Source: an uncultured Sphingosinicella sp. (GTDB lineage: Bacteria > Pseudomonadota > Alphaproteobacteria > Sphingomonadales > Sphingomonadaceae). Taken from it: a stretch of DNA of 11,476 nucleotides. The translations under genes and the position numbers were made by a program. The notes under the pieces were generated by a model. That model was given only the letters and a program-made list of their open reading frames with translations, was not told the DNA's origin and ran no database searches. Positions 1 through 6,453 of the stretch are shown in pieces. Position 1 is the stretch's first letter. Each line of letters starts with the position of its first letter. The DNA lies in the NCBI GenBank assembly GCA_946886275.1, contig CAMPIH010000066.1:1-11476 (forward strand), written 5' to 3'.

Positions 1-2
1 GC

Positions 3-389
3 GAGCCGGCCGCGATCGAGACCTGCCTCGAACAGGCGATCGAGCGACGCTTCGGCCTCGACGTTCCGGTGATGGTTCGAACCGCCACGGCCTGGTCGGC
101 CCTGCGCGCCGGCAATCCCTTCCCGGAAGCGGCGCGAGACGCGCCGAACCGGCTCATGCTGATGGTGGCGAAAAGGCCGCCGGCCGAGGGCGCCGAGGGG
201 ACGATCCAGGCCCGCGCGACGGCCGGCGAGCAGGTGAAGCGGGCCGGCCAGGGGATCTGGATCCACTATCCGGAAGGCGTCGGCCGCTCGAAGCTGACTC
301 CGACCCTGATCGACCGGGCGATCGGATCGCCCTCGACCGCGCGCAATTACCGAACCATCGTCAAGCTCGAGGAGAGGCTCGCCGAATGA
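3..389 (+). CDS. DUF1697 family protein, 3' part only
   Basis: The reading frame is open from base 3 to a TGA at 387-389 (128 residues); its start lies before the window. The C-terminal half of the DUF1697 family is recognisable: an FGLDVPVMVRTA strand, an NPFP motif shortly after, a GIWIHYPEGVGRSKL block, and a closing stretch containing STARNYRTIVKL, which matches the family's usual T-x-RN-x-x-TV-x-KL ending. DUF1697 proteins are small cytoplasmic proteins of about 180 residues with no established biochemical role, so roughly the first 50 residues are missing here. The last codons overlap the next gene as ATGA (386-389), so the two are probably translated from one message. The family call is from motif recognition, not a search. 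Confidence 0.82.
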   Translation, partial: EPAAIETCLEQAIERRFGLDVPVMVRTATAWSALRAGNPFPEAARDAPNRLMLMVAKRPPAEGAEGTIQARATAGEQVKRAGQGIWIHYPEGVGRSKLTPTLIDRAIGSPSTARNYRTIVKLEERLAE

Positions 390-952
390 CTCCTTTCATC
401 CCCCGCCGCTACTGGCTGATCGCGATCGGCCTGGCCTTCGTCGCCGCCGCCATCCTGCTGTGGATGGGCCGGCCGCTCATCTGCGCCTGCGGAGAGGTGA
501 AATTGTGGGTGGGGGAGGTCCACGGCCCCGACAACAGCCAGCATCTCGCCGACTGGTACACGCCCAGCCACATCATCCACGGTTTCCTCTTCTATCTCCT
601 CGGCTGGCTGTTCCTGAGGCGCAATCCGCCTGGCGACCGGCTGATTGCCGCGATCGTCATCGAGGCGGCCTGGGAGATATTGGAGAACAGCCAGTGGGTG
701 ATCGATCGCTACCGCGAGGCGACGATGGCGCTGGGCTATAATGGCGACAGCGTGATCAATTCGCTCGCCGACATCTTGTGGATGATCCTCGGCTTCGGAA
801 TCGCCCGCCGGCTGCCGGTCTGGGCCATTGTCGCGATCGCGCTCGCCTTCGAACTCGCCACCCTGCTCATCATCCGGGACAATTTGACGCTCAATGTGTT
901 GATGCTGGTGGCGCCGATCGAGAGCGTCGCGCAATGGCAAGCGGGAGGGTGA
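386..952 (+). CDS. DUF2585 / UPF0314 family inner-membrane protein
   Basis: This 188-residue protein is hydrophobic. Likely membrane segments lie near residues 9-27, 62-78, 126-141 and 145-164, possibly with another near 85-98. It matches what I know of the UPF0314 (DUF2585) family of alphaproteobacteria: a short N-terminal helix, then PLICACGEVKLW (30-41), NSQHLADWYTPSHIIHGFLF (50-69), IEAAWEILENSQWVIDRYRE (92-111), GDSVINSLADI (120-130) and IRDNLTLNVLML (163-174). The many conserved polar and histidine residues (H53, H62, H65, E93, E97, E100) suggest a real activity in the membrane, but none is known. The ATG sits in an ATGA overlap with the stop of the DUF1697 gene, and its own stop overlaps possible starts of the next gene, so the three genes look like a compact operon. 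Confidence 0.9.
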   Translation: MTPFIPRRYWLIAIGLAFVAAAILLWMGRPLICACGEVKLWVGEVHGPDNSQHLADWYTPSHIIHGFLFYLLGWLFLRRNPPGDRLIAAIVIEAAWEILENSQWVIDRYREATMALGYNGDSVINSLADILWMILGFGIARRLPVWAIVAIALAFELATLLIIRDNLTLNVLMLVAPIESVAQWQAGG

Positions 953-954
953 GC

Positions 955-1485
955 TTGAAGTCTTCGACAGCGATCATCGCCGGTCTGCTGCTGGCCGCGT
1001 CAGCCGGGCCGGCCCAGGCGCAGGAGCTCTTCGGCGGACTGCTCGAACATGACGTCGACACTCCGCTTACCAAGGGCGGATTCGAGGACGGCGTCGACCT
1101 TCAGATCGGCTGGCGCGGCGAGCGGATCGAGGCGCTTCGCTTCGTCGGCTCGCCTTCGCCCTACGTCTTCGGATCGCTCGCGAGTGGCGGCGAGACCCAT
1201 TTCGCCGCCGCCGGGCTGAGCTGGCGGATCGGCGGTCGGCTGTTCGTCCGCCCGGGCATCGGAATCGCCATCCACAGCCGCGACGACGATGGCGTCGTCG
1301 GCAATCGCCGAACCGACCTGGGATCGAGGATCCTGTTCGAGCCTGAGATCGCCGTGGGTTATCAGGTCAGCCCAAGGCTGGCGGTCGAGGCGGCCTGGGT
1401 CCATCTCAGCCACGCCCAGCTGCTGAGCCCGCAAAATCCGGGAATGGACTCGATCGGGGTCCGGCTGACCTACAGGCTTCGCTGA
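955..1485 (+). CDS. PagL-like lipid A 3-O-deacylase / acyloxyacyl hydrolase, outer membrane
   Basis: It begins with a clear Sec signal peptide (MKSSTAIIAG followed by LLLAASAGPAQA-QE, cleavage near residue 22). A mature part of about 154 residues with alternating beta-barrel strands follows, ending in an aromatic-poor but typical strand, GVRLTYRLR. The H-x-S pair of PagL is present (WVHLSHAQ, H150 and S152), and an NPGMD segment follows where PagL has its catalytic acid. In PagL, His, Ser and Glu remove the 3-O acyl chain of lipid A in the outer membrane; here the acid would be D165, not Glu. Start choice: TTG at 955 has a GGGAGG (943-948) six bases upstream and gives a textbook signal peptide. 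GTG 949 (GTGA overlap with the preceding stop) and ATG 934 are in-frame alternatives. It ends 16 bases from the converging zinc-ribbon gene. Confidence 0.82.
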   Translation: MKSSTAIIAGLLLAASAGPAQAQELFGGLLEHDVDTPLTKGGFEDGVDLQIGWRGERIEALRFVGSPSPYVFGSLASGGETHFAAAGLSWRIGGRLFVRPGIGIAIHSRDDDGVVGNRRTDLGSRILFEPEIAVGYQVSPRLAVEAAWVHLSHAQLLSPQNPGMDSIGVRLTYRLR

Positions 1486-1501
1486 GGCCTCCGTTCAAGG
1501 C

Positions 1502-1669
1502 CTAGCCGCCGCCAATTCCCTCGATCACCTTGCCGCTGCCGCCGCACACCGGGCAGCGCATCCCGTCGAGCTCGCCGCTGCCTTTGCACTGGGGACAGAT
1601 ATTCTCGCCGGTACCGGGGGTGCCGGGCGCCGCCTCGTCACCGGGATTCGTGTCTTCGGGACCGGTCAT
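1502..1669 (-). CDS. 55-residue DnaJ-type zinc-ribbon microprotein
   Basis: A small reading frame on the minus strand runs from ATG (1667-1669) to TAG (1502-1504). The product starts with a disordered acidic and Gly/Pro-rich tail (MTGPEDTNPGDEAAPGTPGT). It then has a four-cysteine zinc knuckle: C25-P-Q-C28-K-G-S-G and C39-P-V-C42-G-G-S-G-K, and ends IEGIGGG. The CxxCxGxG repeats are those of the DnaJ zinc-finger domain, normally four copies and here only two, so one zinc ion is expected. It lies 50 bases behind the fumC stop on the same strand and is probably co-transcribed. No strong Shine-Dalgarno sequence is visible. I recall similar tiny proteins in sphingomonads but know of no assigned function. 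A redox-sensing, RNA-binding or chaperone-accessory role would be guesswork. Confidence 0.8.
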   Translation of the reverse strand: MTGPEDTNPGDEAAPGTPGTGENICPQCKGSGELDGMRCPVCGGSGKVIEGIGGG

Positions 1670-1719
1670 GAGGGTCCAACCGCGCAGTCGTCCGACTGTT
1701 CCTCGCGACCCCGCTGCGT

Positions 1720-3120
1720 TCAGCGGCCGAGCATGTGCTCGGGCTTCACCACCCGATCGAAGGTCGCCTCGTCGACGAGGTCGAGCTGGAGCCCGGATTC
1801 CTTCAGGGTCAGCCCTTTTTCATGGGCGTATTTCGCGATCTTCGCGGCATTGTCGTAGCCGATCTCGGGCGCGAGCGCGGTCACCAGCATCAGCGACTTG
1901 TTCATCAGGTCGGCGATCCGCTGCTCGTCCGCCTCCATGCCTTCGAGCGCGCGAGCGGTGAAGCTCTCCATGCCGACGCTGAGCAGGTCGATCGAGCGGA
2001 GCACGTTGGCGCCGATCAGGGGCTTGAAGACGTTGAGCTCCATATGTCCCTGGAGGCCGCCGACGGTCACCGCGACATGATTGCCCATGACCTGCGCGCA
2101 GACCATGGTGAGGCTTTCCGCCTGGGTCGGATTGACCTTGCCGGGCATGATCGAGCTGCCCGGCTCGTTCTCCGGCAGCCGGAGCTCGCCCAGTCCGCAG
2201 CGCGGGCCCGAGCCGAGCAGGCGAATGTCGTTGGCGATCTTGCTCAGCGACACGGCGAGGACGTTGAGAACGCCCGAAAGCTCGACGAGCGTGTCGTGGG
2301 TGGCAAGCGCCTCGAACTTGTTCGGCGCCGTCTTGAACGGAAGCCGGGTGAGATGGGCGATGTCGTCGGCGAACCTCTCGCCGAACCCCTTGGGCGCGTT
2401 GAGCCCGGTGCCGACGGCGGTGCCGCCCTGGGCGAGCTGGTAGAGACGCGGAAGCACCGATCTGACCCGCTCGATCCCTGTCTCGATCTGGTGGGCGTAG
2501 CCGGAAAATTCCTGGCCGAGGGTCAGCGGGGTCGCGTCCTGCAAATGGGTTCGGCCGATCTTGACGATCCGGTCCCATTCGCCGGCCAAGGCGGCGAGCT
2601 TGCGGTGGATGATGTTCAGCGCGGGGAACAATCGGTCGTTGACCGCCCGAGCCGCGGCGACATGCATCGCCGTCGGGAAGCTGTCGTTCGACGATTGGCC
2701 GCGATTGACATGGTCGTTGGGATGGACCGGCGATTTGCCGCCGCGCTTTCCAGTGAGGATCTCGTTGGCTCGCCCGGCGATCACCTCGTTGGCGTTCATG
2801 TTGGACTGGGTGCCGGACCCGGTCTGCCAGATGACGAGCGGGAACTGATCGTCATGGTCGCCTCGAGCCACCTCCGCCGCCGCCTGCTGGATCGCTTCGG
2901 CCAGCTCAGCGTCGAGGCCGCCTTCGCGCGCATTCACCCGGGCCGCCGCCTGCTTCACGAAGCCGAGCGCGTGGACGATCTCGGCGGGCATCTGCTCGCG
3001 GAAGCCGAACGGGAAATTTTCGATCGAACGCTGGGTCTGGGCGCCCCAATAAGCGTCGGCCGGAACCTCGATCGGCCCGAAGCTGTCGGTTTCGGTGCGC
3101 GTGGCGGTGATCGAGTTCAT
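1720..3120 (-). CDS. fumC: Class II fumarate hydratase (fumarase C)
   Basis: FumC catalyses the reversible hydration of fumarate to L-malate in the TCA cycle, as a cytoplasmic homotetramer without an iron-sulfur cluster. The 466-residue length is normal. Landmarks of the aspartase/fumarase superfamily are all present: [13 protein letters not shown] (102-114), [21 protein letters not shown] (133-153), [10 protein letters not shown] (189-198) with catalytic H192, and the signature [11 protein letters not shown] (321-331) with catalytic S322 on the mobile loop. The C-terminal domain (about 400-466) is intact. The ATG at 3118-3120 is preceded by GGGGAGG at a five-base spacing. It lies 31 bases downstream of sspB on the same strand, so the two are likely one transcription unit with the zinc-ribbon gene behind. 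Class II, oxygen-stable fumarase is the usual type in this group. Confidence 0.98.
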   Translation of the reverse strand: MNSITATRTETDSFGPIEVPADAYWGAQTQRSIENFPFGFREQMPAEIVHALGFVKQAAARVNAREGGLDAELAEAIQQAAAEVARGDHDDQFPLVIWQTGSGTQSNMNANEVIAGRANEILTGKRGGKSPVHPNDHVNRGQSSNDSFPTAMHVAAARAVNDRLFPALNIIHRKLAALAGEWDRIVKIGRTHLQDATPLTLGQEFSGYAHQIETGIERVRSVLPRLYQLAQGGTAVGTGLNAPKGFGERFADDIAHLTRLPFKTAPNKFEALATHDTLVELSGVLNVLAVSLSKIANDIRLLGSGPRCGLGELRLPENEPGSSIMPGKVNPTQAESLTMVCAQVMGNHVAVTVGGLQGHMELNVFKPLIGANVLRSIDLLSVGMESFTARALEGMEADEQRIADLMNKSLMLVTALAPEIGYDNAAKIAKYAHEKGLTLKESGLQLDLVDEATFDRVVKPEHMLGR

Positions 3121-3151
3121 CCGGTCCTCCCCTTAAAGCGGAGCCGGGCTA

Positions 3152-3634
3152 CTATTTCTTCCGCTTGAAATCCACCGCGACGACGTTCGACCCGTCCTCG
3201 ATCGGCTCGGCCACCGGCGGGTCGTTCTGCGCCTGGTCGTGATCGTCCAGATCCGTCTCGTCGGACTGGGCCTGGAACTGGAGCTGGAAGCTGACCGCCG
3301 GATCGACGAAGCCGGTGATGGCGGAGAAGGGGATGTAGAGCTTCGCCGGCGCCTGGTTGAAGGACAGGCCGACCTCGAAGCCGTCCTCGCGCACCTTCAG
3401 GTCCCAGAAACGGTTCTGGATGACGATCGTCATCTCGTCCGGGAATCGCTCGGTCAGGTGCCTGGGAATGTCGACTCCGGCGGCGCCGGTCTTGAACGTG
3501 ATGTAGAAATGGTGCTCGCCTGGGAGCCGCCCGGTGACCTCGATCTCCCCGAGCACCCGGCCGACGACCGCGCGCAAGGCTTCCTGGACGATCTCGTCGT
3601 AGGGAATCAGGCTGTCGGGCGGCGGCTCGCTCAT
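3152..3634 (-). CDS. sspB: SspB family ClpXP protease adaptor (alphaproteobacterial type)
   Basis: SspB tethers ssrA-tagged proteins to ClpX and so speeds their degradation by ClpXP in the cytoplasm. The 160-residue protein has the alphaproteobacterial layout. A folded substrate-binding domain (about 8-122) includes YITFKTGAAGVDIP (44-57), FPDEMTIVIQ (64-73), FWDLKV (76-81) and FVDPAVSFQLQF (109-120). An acidic, glutamine-rich linker (about 122-148) follows, then a C-terminal ClpX-docking tail, VVAVDFKRKK (151-160). The Caulobacter protein has the same arrangement with a tail ending FRKK. A longer in-frame extension to 3859 exists but has no family similarity; the start MSEPPPDSL at 3634 fits the family length. 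No Shine-Dalgarno sequence precedes it, and a promoter -10 lies only eight bases upstream, so translation may be leaderless. It heads the sspB-fumC operon. Confidence 0.93.
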   Translation of the reverse strand: MSEPPPDSLIPYDEIVQEALRAVVGRVLGEIEVTGRLPGEHHFYITFKTGAAGVDIPRHLTERFPDEMTIVIQNRFWDLKVREDGFEVGLSFNQAPAKLYIPFSAITGFVDPAVSFQLQFQAQSDETDLDDHDQAQNDPPVAEPIEDGSNVVAVDFKRKK

Positions 3635-3642
3635 AGTGACGA

Positions 3643-3671
3643 CTCGTAACGTCGCCGGGTGAGCGGTCAAG
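3643..3671 (-). promoter_or_regulatory. Predicted sigma70 promoter of sspB-fumC
   Basis: On the minus strand CTTGAC (3666-3671) matches the alphaproteobacterial -35 consensus. After a 17-base spacer comes TACGAG (3643-3648) as the -10. The sspB ATG begins eight bases after the -10, so the transcript would have almost no 5' leader. Spacing and -35 are good; the -10 is only fair. Confidence 0.5.
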
Positions 3672-3790
3672 CGTCCGAAGCGCTGATTTGGCGACTCATT
3701 TTTCCGGTCGTCCGCCGAACCGGGCGATCTGCCACGGCGGCCGGGCAGCGGGTTCGAACCACGACCCGTGCCCGATCGGGCGGCGGCCCA

Positions 3791-3819
3791 CTTGACGGCT
3801 ACCGGGAAGGGGCCAGAGT
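3791..3819 (+). promoter_or_regulatory. Predicted sigma70 promoter of the HIT gene
   Basis: CTTGAC (3791-3796), a 17-base spacer and CAGAGT (3814-3819) form a candidate promoter 23 bases upstream of the HIT start codon, leaving room for the AAGGAG at 3831-3836. The -35 is perfect for the group and the -10 keeps three of six consensus bases. Confidence 0.4.
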
Positions 3820-3842
3820 GACGGGCTTCGAAGGAGCCTCGA

Positions 3843-4220
3843 ATGCCGATCGACGCCACCCGTCCCTATGACGATTCCAACATCTTCGCCCGGATCCTGC
3901 GCGGCGAGCTGCCGTGCCGGAAGGTCCATGAGGACGACTATTCGCTCGCCTTCCACGACATCAATCCGTCGGCGCCGATCCACATCCTCGTCATCCCCAA
4001 GGGACGCTACGTCTCGTGGGACGATTTTTCGGAGCGTGGAAGCGCCGAGGAGATTGCCGGCTTCGTCCGGGCCGTCGGCCGGATCGCTCGCGAACAGGGC
4101 CTCGTCGAGCCCGGCTACCGCCTCCTTGCCAATGTCGGCGGCGACAGCGGCCAGGAAGTGCCTCATCTCCATGTCCATATCTTCGGCGGCAGGCCGCTCG
4201 GGCCGATGCTGAGTCGCTGA
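3843..4220 (+). CDS. HIT family nucleotide-binding hydrolase (HINT-like)
   Basis: This 125-residue protein has the full HIT fold: N-terminal NIFARILRGELPCRKVHEDD (13-32), FHDINPSAPIHILVIPK (37-53), and the triad PHLHVHIFGGRPLGPM (107-122). The histidines are H108, H110 and H112; H110 is the expected nucleophile. HINT-type proteins hydrolyse phosphoramidates of purine nucleotides, such as AMP-lysine or AMP-NH2, in the cytoplasm as homodimers; the in vivo substrate in bacteria is mostly unknown. The extended end GGRPLGPML is typical of the bacterial HINT branch. AAGGAG (3831-3836) stands six bases before the ATG. It is divergent from sspB and is followed on the same strand by an amino acid transporter 93 bases on, which has its own candidate promoter. 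Confidence 0.93.
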   Translation: MPIDATRPYDDSNIFARILRGELPCRKVHEDDYSLAFHDINPSAPIHILVIPKGRYVSWDDFSERGSAEEIAGFVRAVGRIAREQGLVEPGYRLLANVGGDSGQEVPHLHVHIFGGRPLGPMLSR

Positions 4221-4229
4221 TGATCGGGG

Positions 4230-4258
4230 CTTGTTCCTGAGCGAGAAAAAGCTAGGCT
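4230..4258 (+). promoter_or_regulatory. Possible promoter of the amino acid transporter
   Basis: CTTGTT (4230-4235), a 17-base spacer and TAGGCT (4253-4258) resemble a sigma70 promoter. Transcription would begin near 4265, about 50 bases before the transporter start and a few bases before a tiny basic reading frame at 4270. Confidence 0.35.
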
Positions 4259-4269
4259 CCGCGCCAAAC

Positions 4270-4317
4270 ATGAAAAAGCGGCCGTCAGCGCCGCGGGTTC
4301 AGGGGAAACGAACATGA
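4270..4317 (+). CDS. Possible 15-residue basic leader peptide upstream of the transporter
   Basis: The frame ATG (4270) to TGA (4315-4317) encodes MKKRPSAPRVQGKRT. Six of its 15 residues are Lys or Arg, and its stop overlaps the transporter start as ATGA (4314-4317). It contains a five-pair stem-loop, GCGGC (4278-4282) with GCCGC (4290-4294). It has no Shine-Dalgarno sequence, but the candidate promoter would place the transcript start about four bases upstream, so it could be read as a leaderless message. Chance is a serious alternative for so short a frame. Confidence 0.25.
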   Translation: MKKRPSAPRVQGKRT

Positions 4318-5900
4318 TTTTCGGGCGCGTAAAGCCTCTCGACGCAATCCTTGCCACCGCGGCAAAAAAGAGCCTTCACCGATCGCTCGGCCCGATCCAG
4401 CTGACCCTGTTCGGAGTCGGCTGCATCATCGGCACCGGCATCTTCGTTCTCACCTCGGTGGGTGCACAGAAGGCCGGACCCGGCCTGACCATCGCCTTCA
4501 TCGTCGCCGGCGCGGTCTGCGTCGTCGCGGCTCTCTGCTATTCCGAAATCGCGTCGATGGTCCCCGTCGCCGGCTCGGCCTACACCTACAGCTATACGGT
4601 CATGGGCGAATTCCTCGCCTGGACCGTCGGCTGGGCTCTCCTCCTCGAATATGCGGTGGGCGCGTCGGCGGTCTCCGTCGGCTGGTCTAATTATTTTACC
4701 GACACGGTCATGGCCCGATCATGGGGCATAGAATTGCCCGCCGCCCTCAAGGCGGGGCCGCTCTTCCTCGGTGGACAGCCGGGCGGGTTTATCAACCTGC
4801 CGGCCGCCGTCATCGCCTTGCTGATGACCTGGCTGCTGATGATCGGCACCACCGAGAGCGCCCGGTTCAACGCCGTCCTCGTCGCGATCAAGGTGACCGC
4901 TCTGACGGCCTTCGTCATCCTCACTCTGCCCCGCACCGAAGTCGAAAATTTCAGCCCGTTCATGCCGGGCGGCCTGTTCGGCGGCTTCGGCTCCGGCGTC
5001 GGAGTCGTGGGCGCGGCCGCGACCATGTTCTTCGCCTATGTCGGCTTCGACGCCGTCTCGACGGCCGCCGAGGAAACCAAGAATCCGCAGCGCAACGTGC
5101 CGATCGGCCTGATCGGCTCGCTCCTCATCTGCACCGTCTTCTACATGCTCGTCGCGGCCGGCGCGGTCGGCACGATGGGCGGCCAGCCGATCATGGGTCT
5201 CGACGGGACTCCGCTCGCGACCGGCTCCGAAGAGCTGGCGCGCCAGTGCGCTCTCCCGCAATTTTCCGAGATGCTGGTCTGCTCTCGCGAGCCGCTCGCC
5301 CACGTGCTCCACACGATCGGCTTCGGGACGGTCGGCAACATGCTCGGCTATGCGGCCTTCATCGCGCTTCCGTCGGTCATCCTCATCCTCCTGTTCGGCC
5401 AGACCCGGATCTTCTTCGTCATGGCCCGTGACGGCCTGCTTCCGGAAAAGCTGGCGACCGTCCATCCGCGCTGGAAGACCCCGCACATCGTCACCGCGAT
5501 CACCGGTGTCGTCGTCGCCGTCGCCGCCGCCTTCTTCCCGGTCGGCCAGCTCGCCGACATCGCCAATGCCGGAACGCTCTATGCCTTCCTGATGGTGGCG
5601 ATCGCGGTCTGGATGCTTCGCAAGCGCGATCCGGATCGTCCGCGCGGCTTCCGGGTTCCGGCCTTGTGGCTGGTGGCGCCGCTCACGGTGATCGGCTGCC
5701 TGTTCCTCTTCTTCAACCTGCCGGTCGAAGCGATGCTGGTCCTGCCGGTGTGGACGGCGATCGGGATCGTTCTCTACTACGCCTACGGCTATCGGAAGAG
5801 TCATCTCGGCCGCGGCATCGTCGAGGTGCACGAGCCCGAGATCCACGACATCGAGCCGCCCATCCCGGGCGTCGACGAGGAGCGTGAACTCGACCGCTGA
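4314..5900 (+). CDS. APC-superfamily amino acid permease, cationic amino acid transporter-like
   Basis: This 528-residue polytopic protein has about 12-14 predicted membrane segments. Helix 1 carries the broken-helix substrate motif of the APC superfamily, FGVGCIIGTGIFVLTS (33-48). Helix 3 includes VPVAGSAYTYSYTVMGEFLAW (84-103). The central FAYVGFDAVSTAAEETKNPQR (240-260) and the FGQTRIFFVMARDGLLPE block (361-378) are strongly typical of the cationic amino acid transporter (CAT) branch. The cytoplasmic tail (about 495-528) is acidic. A long extramembrane loop (about 288-332) holds two cysteines, C312 and C323, that could form a disulfide if periplasmic. It would import amino acids across the inner membrane; the true substrate cannot be read from sequence, and annotators usually write 'amino acid permease'. 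AGGGGA (4301-4306) precedes the ATG by seven bases. A strong terminator follows. Confidence 0.93.
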   Translation: MIFGRVKPLDAILATAAKKSLHRSLGPIQLTLFGVGCIIGTGIFVLTSVGAQKAGPGLTIAFIVAGAVCVVAALCYSEIASMVPVAGSAYTYSYTVMGEFLAWTVGWALLLEYAVGASAVSVGWSNYFTDTVMARSWGIELPAALKAGPLFLGGQPGGFINLPAAVIALLMTWLLMIGTTESARFNAVLVAIKVTALTAFVILTLPRTEVENFSPFMPGGLFGGFGSGVGVVGAAATMFFAYVGFDAVSTAAEETKNPQRNVPIGLIGSLLICTVFYMLVAAGAVGTMGGQPIMGLDGTPLATGSEELARQCALPQFSEMLVCSREPLAHVLHTIGFGTVGNMLGYAAFIALPSVILILLFGQTRIFFVMARDGLLPEKLATVHPRWKTPHIVTAITGVVVAVAAAFFPVGQLADIANAGTLYAFLMVAIAVWMLRKRDPDRPRGFRVPALWLVAPLTVIGCLFLFFNLPVEAMLVLPVWTAIGIVLYYAYGYRKSHLGRGIVEVHEPEIHDIEPPIPGVDEERELDR

Positions 5901-5918
5901 TCGACTTTTCATCGATGG

Positions 5919-5946
5919 AAAGGGGAGGCTTCGGCTTCCCCTTTTT
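5919..5946 (+). terminator. Rho-independent terminator after the permease
   Basis: An 11-base-pair stem (5919-5929 with 5934-5944, one G-T pair) is closed by a TTCG tetraloop (5930-5933). It ends in a run of five T (5942-5946) that partly belongs to the stem. It lies 18 bases after the permease stop. A-rich bases at the 5' foot make it potentially active on both strands. Confidence 0.9.
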
Positions 5947-5976
5947 CGTTGGCGCCGAAGCCGCTAGAACGGCCCG

Positions 5977-6399
5977 GTGGCCGGTAAGCCGCCTTTCGCC
6001 CTCGAAGGCCTGGATCATGTCGTACTTCTCGTCGACGGCATCGCCTCAGCGGAGACTTTCTACCGCGAGGTGATCGGCTGCACCGTTGACCGGGCACTGC
6101 CGGCCTATGGCATGCTCCAGATGCGCGCCGGCGCCGCGCTCATCGACCTCGTCGACATCGGCTCCGAAGCGGGCGCCTGGGCGCGGCCGCAAGTCCCTGG
6201 CGGCCGAAACATGGACCATGTCTGCATCGCGACCGGAAGCTGGGACGAGGCCGAGATGCGGGCGCACCTCGCCGCCCATGGAGTCGACATCGTCGAGCAG
6301 GGCGTGCGCTACGGCGCCAGCGGCGACGGCCTGTCCTTCTATATCAGGGACCCGTCGGGAAACACGCTCGAGCTGAAGCGGACGAAGGACTCGGGCTAG
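5977..6399 (+). CDS. VOC family (glyoxalase/bleomycin-resistance fold) protein
   Basis: This 140-residue protein carries one complete VOC domain made of two beta-alpha-beta-beta-beta modules. Module one is LEGLDHVVLLVDGIASAETF (9-28) and module two begins NMDHVCIATGSWDEAEMRAH (78-97). It ends with IRDPSGNTLELKR (123-135), the usual last strand. Metal-site candidates are H14, H81 and E132, with an acid near D57 or D60 where glyoxalase I has Glu. The fold serves glyoxalases, dioxygenases, epimerases and thiol transferases, so no reaction can be assigned. The start is GTG 5977. No Shine-Dalgarno sequence is visible, and TAGAAC (5965-5970), resembling a -10 box, ends six bases before the start codon, so a leaderless message is possible; the -35 for it is poor. 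It sits between the permease terminator and a small proline-rich gene. Confidence 0.87.
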   Translation: MAGKPPFALEGLDHVVLLVDGIASAETFYREVIGCTVDRALPAYGMLQMRAGAALIDLVDIGSEAGAWARPQVPGGRNMDHVCIATGSWDEAEMRAHLAAHGVDIVEQGVRYGASGDGLSFYIRDPSGNTLELKRTKDSG

Positions 6400-6412
6400 C
6401 CAAGTCGGCAAC

Positions 6413-6428
6413 CCTCGGGAGGCCGAGG
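6413..6428 (+). other. Small perfect stem-loop in the leader of the proline-rich gene
   Basis: CCTCGG (6413-6418) and CCGAGG (6423-6428) form a six-pair stem with a four-base GAGG loop between the VOC stop and the proline-rich gene's ribosome-binding site. No T-run follows, so it is not a classical terminator. It may affect message stability or simply reflect high GC. Confidence 0.4.
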
Positions 6429-6453
6429 CGTTCGCTCCGGAAAGGAGAGCGTC

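Noticed and set aside
1735..3168. A 477-codon plus-strand reading frame antisense to fumC
   Set aside because: It is the mirror of a high-GC gene with an unmistakable fumarase on the other strand; its translation has no recognisable family and an Arg/Asp/Glu/Gly-rich composition typical of shadow frames.
3741..3775. A GGTTCGAACC resembling a tRNA T-loop
   Set aside because: The flanking bases do not form a five-pair T-stem on either strand, and no acceptor, D or anticodon arm can be drawn around it.
3635..3859. An N-terminal extension of SspB by 75 residues
   Set aside because: The extra residues are Arg/Gly/Ser-rich with no family similarity, overlap the HIT gene start, and the shorter start fits the known SspB length.
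4719..5912. A 397-codon minus-strand frame opposite the permease
   Set aside because: It is a shadow of the permease coding strand, rich in Asp, Arg, Glu and His repeats with no family features.
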